NCBI GenBank assembly: GCA_024277475.1 | Contig: JAJRVC010000637.1 | Span: forward strand, 1 to 8,473 | Reading direction: 5' to 3' | Length of the DNA stretch: 8,473 bases | Source: Deltaproteobacteria bacterium | Lineage (GTDB): Bacteria; Desulfobacterota; Desulfobacteria; Desulfobacterales; JAFDCJ01 | Shown here: positions 6,467 to 8,473 of the stretch, in pieces | Layout of the letters: each line of letters begins with the position of its first letter | Numbering within the stretch: the stretch's first letter is position 1 | The notes under the pieces: generated by a model | What the model was told of the DNA's origin: nothing | Database searches by the model: none | Seen by the model: only the letters and a program-made list of their open reading frames with translations | Made by a program: the position numbers and the translations under genes

Positions 6467-6670
6467 GAACTATCCAGTCTTTTCCCAATAAAGTTACCGT
6501 GTATTTACACTAAGCCGCGGTATGGCTCCCTTTTTAACCGATTCCAACCGCTGCCGTCAAATTCCTTTTGCACTCCGGTTTTATTCCAGTGTTCCGCGTT
6601 TTATTGACACACCGCCAGCAAAATGATAGCCGTTAACTTTAAAAATTTTCTTTGTGTTTTGGTGTCTTGG

Positions 6671-6689
6671 TGGCGAAAATTTTTTGCCA
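6671..6689. promoter_or_regulatory. 19-base near-perfect palindrome upstream of the Yip1-family gene
   Basis: TGGCGAAAATTTTTTGCCA is symmetric except for one G/T mismatch (wobble pair in RNA). It lies 50 bases before the start codon, a typical place for an operator, but no regulator can be assigned. It directly follows a G/T-rich repeat and may simply be part of that repeat. Confidence 0.3.
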
Positions 6690-6738
6690 CAAAATGCTCA
6701 ATTCAGGTTTATAAACCTACCGACTGACGCGAGGTCCT

Positions 6739-7278
6739 ATGAGTCTCTTCCTGAATCGTTTGTTCCGTGCCGCTAAGCTCGATACCGGTCTGTATGAAGA
6801 AGTTACCGCAGACACGGGAACCATGTTTCAAGCCATGATGGCCGTTTTTATTTACAGCGCAGCTTCTGCTTACGGCGGCTTTGCCCGAGGAGGAGTTACC
6901 GGAATCAATTTCGCAATGATTACCACTCTGATTGGATGGTACATTTGGGCTTTTTCAACCTATTTTGTCGGCGTGAGATTATTACCTGAAGCCGAAACAA
7001 AAGGAAATAGAAAAGCCGTGTTGCGCGCGATGGGCTTTGCCAGTTCGCCCGGACTGATTCGTATACTGGGCCTCATACCGGATCTGGCGGGGACTACTTT
7101 TCTAATCGCCTCAGTTTGGATGTTTGTGGCTGCCGTCGTGGCAATCAAGCAGGCAATGAATTATCAAAGCATCTATCGTGCGGTGGGGGTTTGCATGATC
7201 GGCTGGATTATCAGCGCAATTTTTCAAGGCTTGATGTACTTCTCATTGCTTTCGGTTTTCGGTATTTCCACCCAATAG
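6739..7278 (+). CDS. Yip1-family integral membrane protein
   Basis: The 179-residue protein fits the bacterial Yip1-domain family (YIP1, Pfam PF04893): a short N-terminal cytoplasmic segment followed by about five hydrophobic segments at roughly 31-49, 57-80, 100-115, 119-137 and 149-175. Characteristic features are the amphipathic start (NRLFRAAKLD), and AIKQAMNYQSIYRAVGVCMIGWI (about 135-157), which resembles the conserved ALxxxxxRA(I/V)GV(C)xxGW block of the family. The bacterial function is unknown; eukaryotic Yip1 proteins act in vesicle traffic, which should not be transferred here. GAGG (6731-6734) lies 4 bases before the ATG, a slightly short spacing. It is followed after 110 bases by the secreted HAD-like protein on the same strand. 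Confidence 0.8.
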   Translation: MSLFLNRLFRAAKLDTGLYEEVTADTGTMFQAMMAVFIYSAASAYGGFARGGVTGINFAMITTLIGWYIWAFSTYFVGVRLLPEAETKGNRKAVLRAMGFASSPGLIRILGLIPDLAGTTFLIASVWMFVAAVVAIKQAMNYQSIYRAVGVCMIGWIISAIFQGLMYFSLLSVFGISTQ

Positions 7279-7314
7279 TTCTGATGCGGGGGTTGAAATA
7301 TTTTCACCATCTTC

Positions 7315-7345
7315 AAATGCCGTTTAGAATAAAATGGCGGCATTT
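7315..7345 (+). terminator. Candidate hairpin after the Yip1-family gene
   Basis: AAATGCCG (7315-7322) pairs with CGGCATTT (7338-7345) across a 15-base loop, 37 bases after the Yip1 stop codon. Only a short T-run ends the stem, so termination would be weak. It may equally be a processing or attenuation structure in the leader of the next gene. Confidence 0.35.
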
Positions 7346-7388
7346 ATCAACCGACAGAAATATAGCACCGGCACAACAGGGCCGCAAC

Positions 7389-8150
7389 ATGATCATCCGC
7401 TTAAAAAAACACCTTCTGTCTATCCTTTTCATATTGATTATTGTACCTCAATCTCACAGCAAAGTGGTCGTTTTTGACCTTGTGACCACTGTTCGGACAC
7501 CGGTAAACATTAGTGTGCTGACCAGGGATGGATTCTTTTCTGCGGGTGGACGGATGGTGGACATTTATCTGGATAATAATCTTCTGAAAAGAATATTAAC
7601 CGGTGGCGATGGCTATGGTTACTTAAAATACACCCCCCGTGAACCTGGATTTAAAAAAATTACCGCCCGCTCAAACACCGACAACGCCTCCGGACTAATC
7701 CTGGTGATGGGCGAAAACGAAAAGGCGATTATCATTGAAATCGAAGGAGCATTTAGAAATACCTTATTTTCAGATGAGATCAGGGAAAGTAGCCGGAAGG
7801 CGGTCAACTCACTCAGCGATAATTTTAAAATCATCTACCTGAGCCGGTTTTTAGGAAAAGGCATCACGGGAAACTGGCTGGAAAAACAAAACTTCCCCAA
7901 ATCAGTCATTCTCCGCTGGCGCGGGCTAAAAACACTTGAAAATCTGGAAGATAATAAAGTGCAACTACACTCTATTATCGGTTCTTCTGCTGTCATATCG
8001 ACGGCAATAGGACGAATTGGGAAGCGATTTTCGTTTGAGAAAACCAAAGCCGGTAAAACGGTAAAAGATTGGGATGAAATCTTGAAACTGCTAGTGAAAT
8101 ATCCCCGGTCCCACCCCAACGAAAATGGTTCTTCCGATGAAGACGAATAA
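7389..8150 (+). CDS. Secreted protein: Ig-like domain plus degenerate HAD-like domain (tentative)
   Basis: From ATG 7389 the product is 253 residues. Residues 1-24 look like a signal peptide (basic MIIRLKKH, then a hydrophobic stretch, ending near SHS-K), so the protein is probably periplasmic or secreted. Residues about 36-105 have the beta-strand pattern of an Ig-like domain, with the sequence GGRMVDIYLDN...LTGGDGYGYLKYTP...GFKKITARS. Residues about 112-235 resemble a HAD phosphatase core: a hydrophobic strand IIIEIEGAF, a second strand IIYLSRF, and WLEKQNFPKSVIL as in lipin/LNS2-type domains. The expected DxD is ExE (E117, E119) and the late acidic motif reads IIGSSAVIS, so catalysis is doubtful. 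The C-terminus is acidic. The frame is open upstream to 7116, but that part overlaps the Yip1 gene. The start at 7389 is chosen for the signal peptide and AGGG at 7378-7381. ATG 7317 is an alternative. Confidence 0.65.
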   Translation: MIIRLKKHLLSILFILIIVPQSHSKVVVFDLVTTVRTPVNISVLTRDGFFSAGGRMVDIYLDNNLLKRILTGGDGYGYLKYTPREPGFKKITARSNTDNASGLILVMGENEKAIIIEIEGAFRNTLFSDEIRESSRKAVNSLSDNFKIIYLSRFLGKGITGNWLEKQNFPKSVILRWRGLKTLENLEDNKVQLHSIIGSSAVISTAIGRIGKRFSFEKTKAGKTVKDWDEILKLLVKYPRSHPNENGSSDEDE

Positions 8151-8212
8151 TGGGCAAAAAAGCAGCCAGTCTGATCAGAAAAGAAACTTTGGTCTTTGCT
8201 ATTTTCATATGA
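8150..8212 (+). CDS. 20-residue ORF overlapping the preceding stop (doubtful)
   Basis: ATG 8150 overlaps the stop of the preceding gene as TAATG, an arrangement used for coupled translation. The peptide MGKKAASLIRKETLVFAIFI has a basic head and a hydrophobic tail, like the beginning of a membrane or exported protein, and then meets TGA. It may be the stump of a gene lost when the repeat element at 8232 arrived, or chance. Confidence 0.15.
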   Translation: MGKKAASLIRKETLVFAIFI

Positions 8213-8473
8213 CGGGTTAACTAAAAAAAAATGAACGTCGAACATTGAACATTGAACGTCCAACGTCGAATAATGTATTCTGCCCGTCGAGAGCCTCAAG
8301 GTCCAACGATCAATTTAAAAAAGACAGAGCACAGTGATTCAATTCTTCAAAATTTTTCGGTTCGCTTGTTTTAAAATAGATAAAGCGTAGCGTCATCAAT
8401 ATTCGAAGTTCGACGTTGGGCGTTCGATGTTCGACGTTCAATCAATTCACTGTTCCGGCCAGGCGGTGTTTCA
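8151..8473. other. Right-end non-coding region
   Basis: No gene of useful length is supported after the stop at 8150. The region contains the doubtful 20-residue ORF, a 10-base palindrome TCTGATCAGA (8170-8179), and the inverted-repeat element at 8232-8440. The last 30 bases show nothing identifiable. Confidence 0.5.
8232..8440. repeat. Inverted-repeat element of GAACGTCGAAC-like units
   Basis: The left arm (8232-8273) and right arm (8399-8440) are inverted copies. TGAACGTCGAACAT (8232-8245) is exactly complementary to 8427-8440, and CCAACGTCGAA (8260-8270) to 8409-8419. Inside the left arm the unit GAACATT is repeated in tandem (GAACATTGAACATTGAAC). The central 125 bases are AT-rich and have no coding content. 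It resembles a MITE-like or REP-like dispersed intergenic element without a transposase. Confidence 0.6.

Larger units (their letters stand above)
6341..6738. other. 398-base spacer with terminator, repeat and palindrome
   Basis: No gene is supported between the FmdB-type and Yip1-type genes. It holds the terminator at 6404-6466, a G/T-rich degenerate repeat at 6651-6674, and a near-perfect 19-base palindrome at 6671-6689. A TTGACA at 6604-6609 lacks a convincing -10 box. Confidence 0.55.

Noticed and set aside
6604..6609. TTGACA as a -35 box for the Yip1-family gene
   Set aside because: The best -10 candidates (around 6624-6631) match the consensus poorly and at the wrong spacing.
7116..7388. 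Upstream in-frame extension of the secreted protein (would add 91 residues)
   Set aside because: It overlaps the 3' end of the Yip1-family gene in another frame, has no ribosome binding site, and would bury the clear signal peptide that begins at 7389.
7835..8299. 154-codon - strand frame opposite the secreted protein gene
   Set aside because: It is antisense to a better frame with a signal peptide, and its N-terminal part translates the inverted-repeat element.
8232..8440. CRISPR array
   Set aside because: The repeat units are short, unequal, partly inverted, and not separated by regular unique spacers. No cas gene is present.

Overview
The window looks like chromosomal DNA from an anaerobic bacterium, most likely a member of the Desulfobacterota (former Deltaproteobacteria). 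That placement is inference. It rests on the gene types, the moderate GC content, and intergenic spacers filled with degenerate short repeats of the kind common in that group. No rRNA or tRNA gene, CRISPR array, phage gene or transposase was seen.

Layout from left to right. (1) Bases 1-467 are the 3' end of pntB, the NADP(H)-binding end of the proton-translocating transhydrogenase. (2) A spacer of about 300 bases holds a repeated 12-mer and a doubtful 37-codon ORF. (3) Bases 767-1525 encode a sirtuin (NAD-dependent protein deacylase). (4) Bases 1686-2351 encode a metallo-beta-lactamase-fold hydrolase. These first three genes are on the + strand. (5) Three genes lie on the - strand: a ClC-type chloride channel/transporter with two CBS domains (5819 to 4059), then 13 bases downstream a cereblon-like CULT-domain protein (4045 to 3428), and further on an unrecognised helical protein (3049 to 2510). 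(6) From 6137 the + strand resumes with a small FmdB-type zinc-ribbon protein, a hairpin terminator, a Yip1-family membrane protein, and a secreted protein that looks like an Ig-like domain fused to a HAD-like domain without its catalytic aspartates. (7) The right end (8232-8440) is a non-coding inverted-repeat element built from GAACGTCGAAC-like units.

The most interesting locus is the ClC-CULT pair. The CULT domain is the thalidomide-binding domain of human cereblon. This bacterial copy keeps the three cage tryptophans and the two CxxC zinc pairs at exactly the spacing of the human protein. It lies immediately downstream of the ClC gene, which has a good sigma70-type promoter (TTGACA, 16-base spacer, TATAAA) with a perfect inverted repeat in its spacer. 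Bacterial CULT proteins are a known family whose physiological ligand is unsettled, so the likely operon partner is a useful clue. The other genes look like ordinary housekeeping or poorly characterised functions and do not form an obvious single pathway, although PntB and the sirtuin both work on nicotinamide nucleotides.
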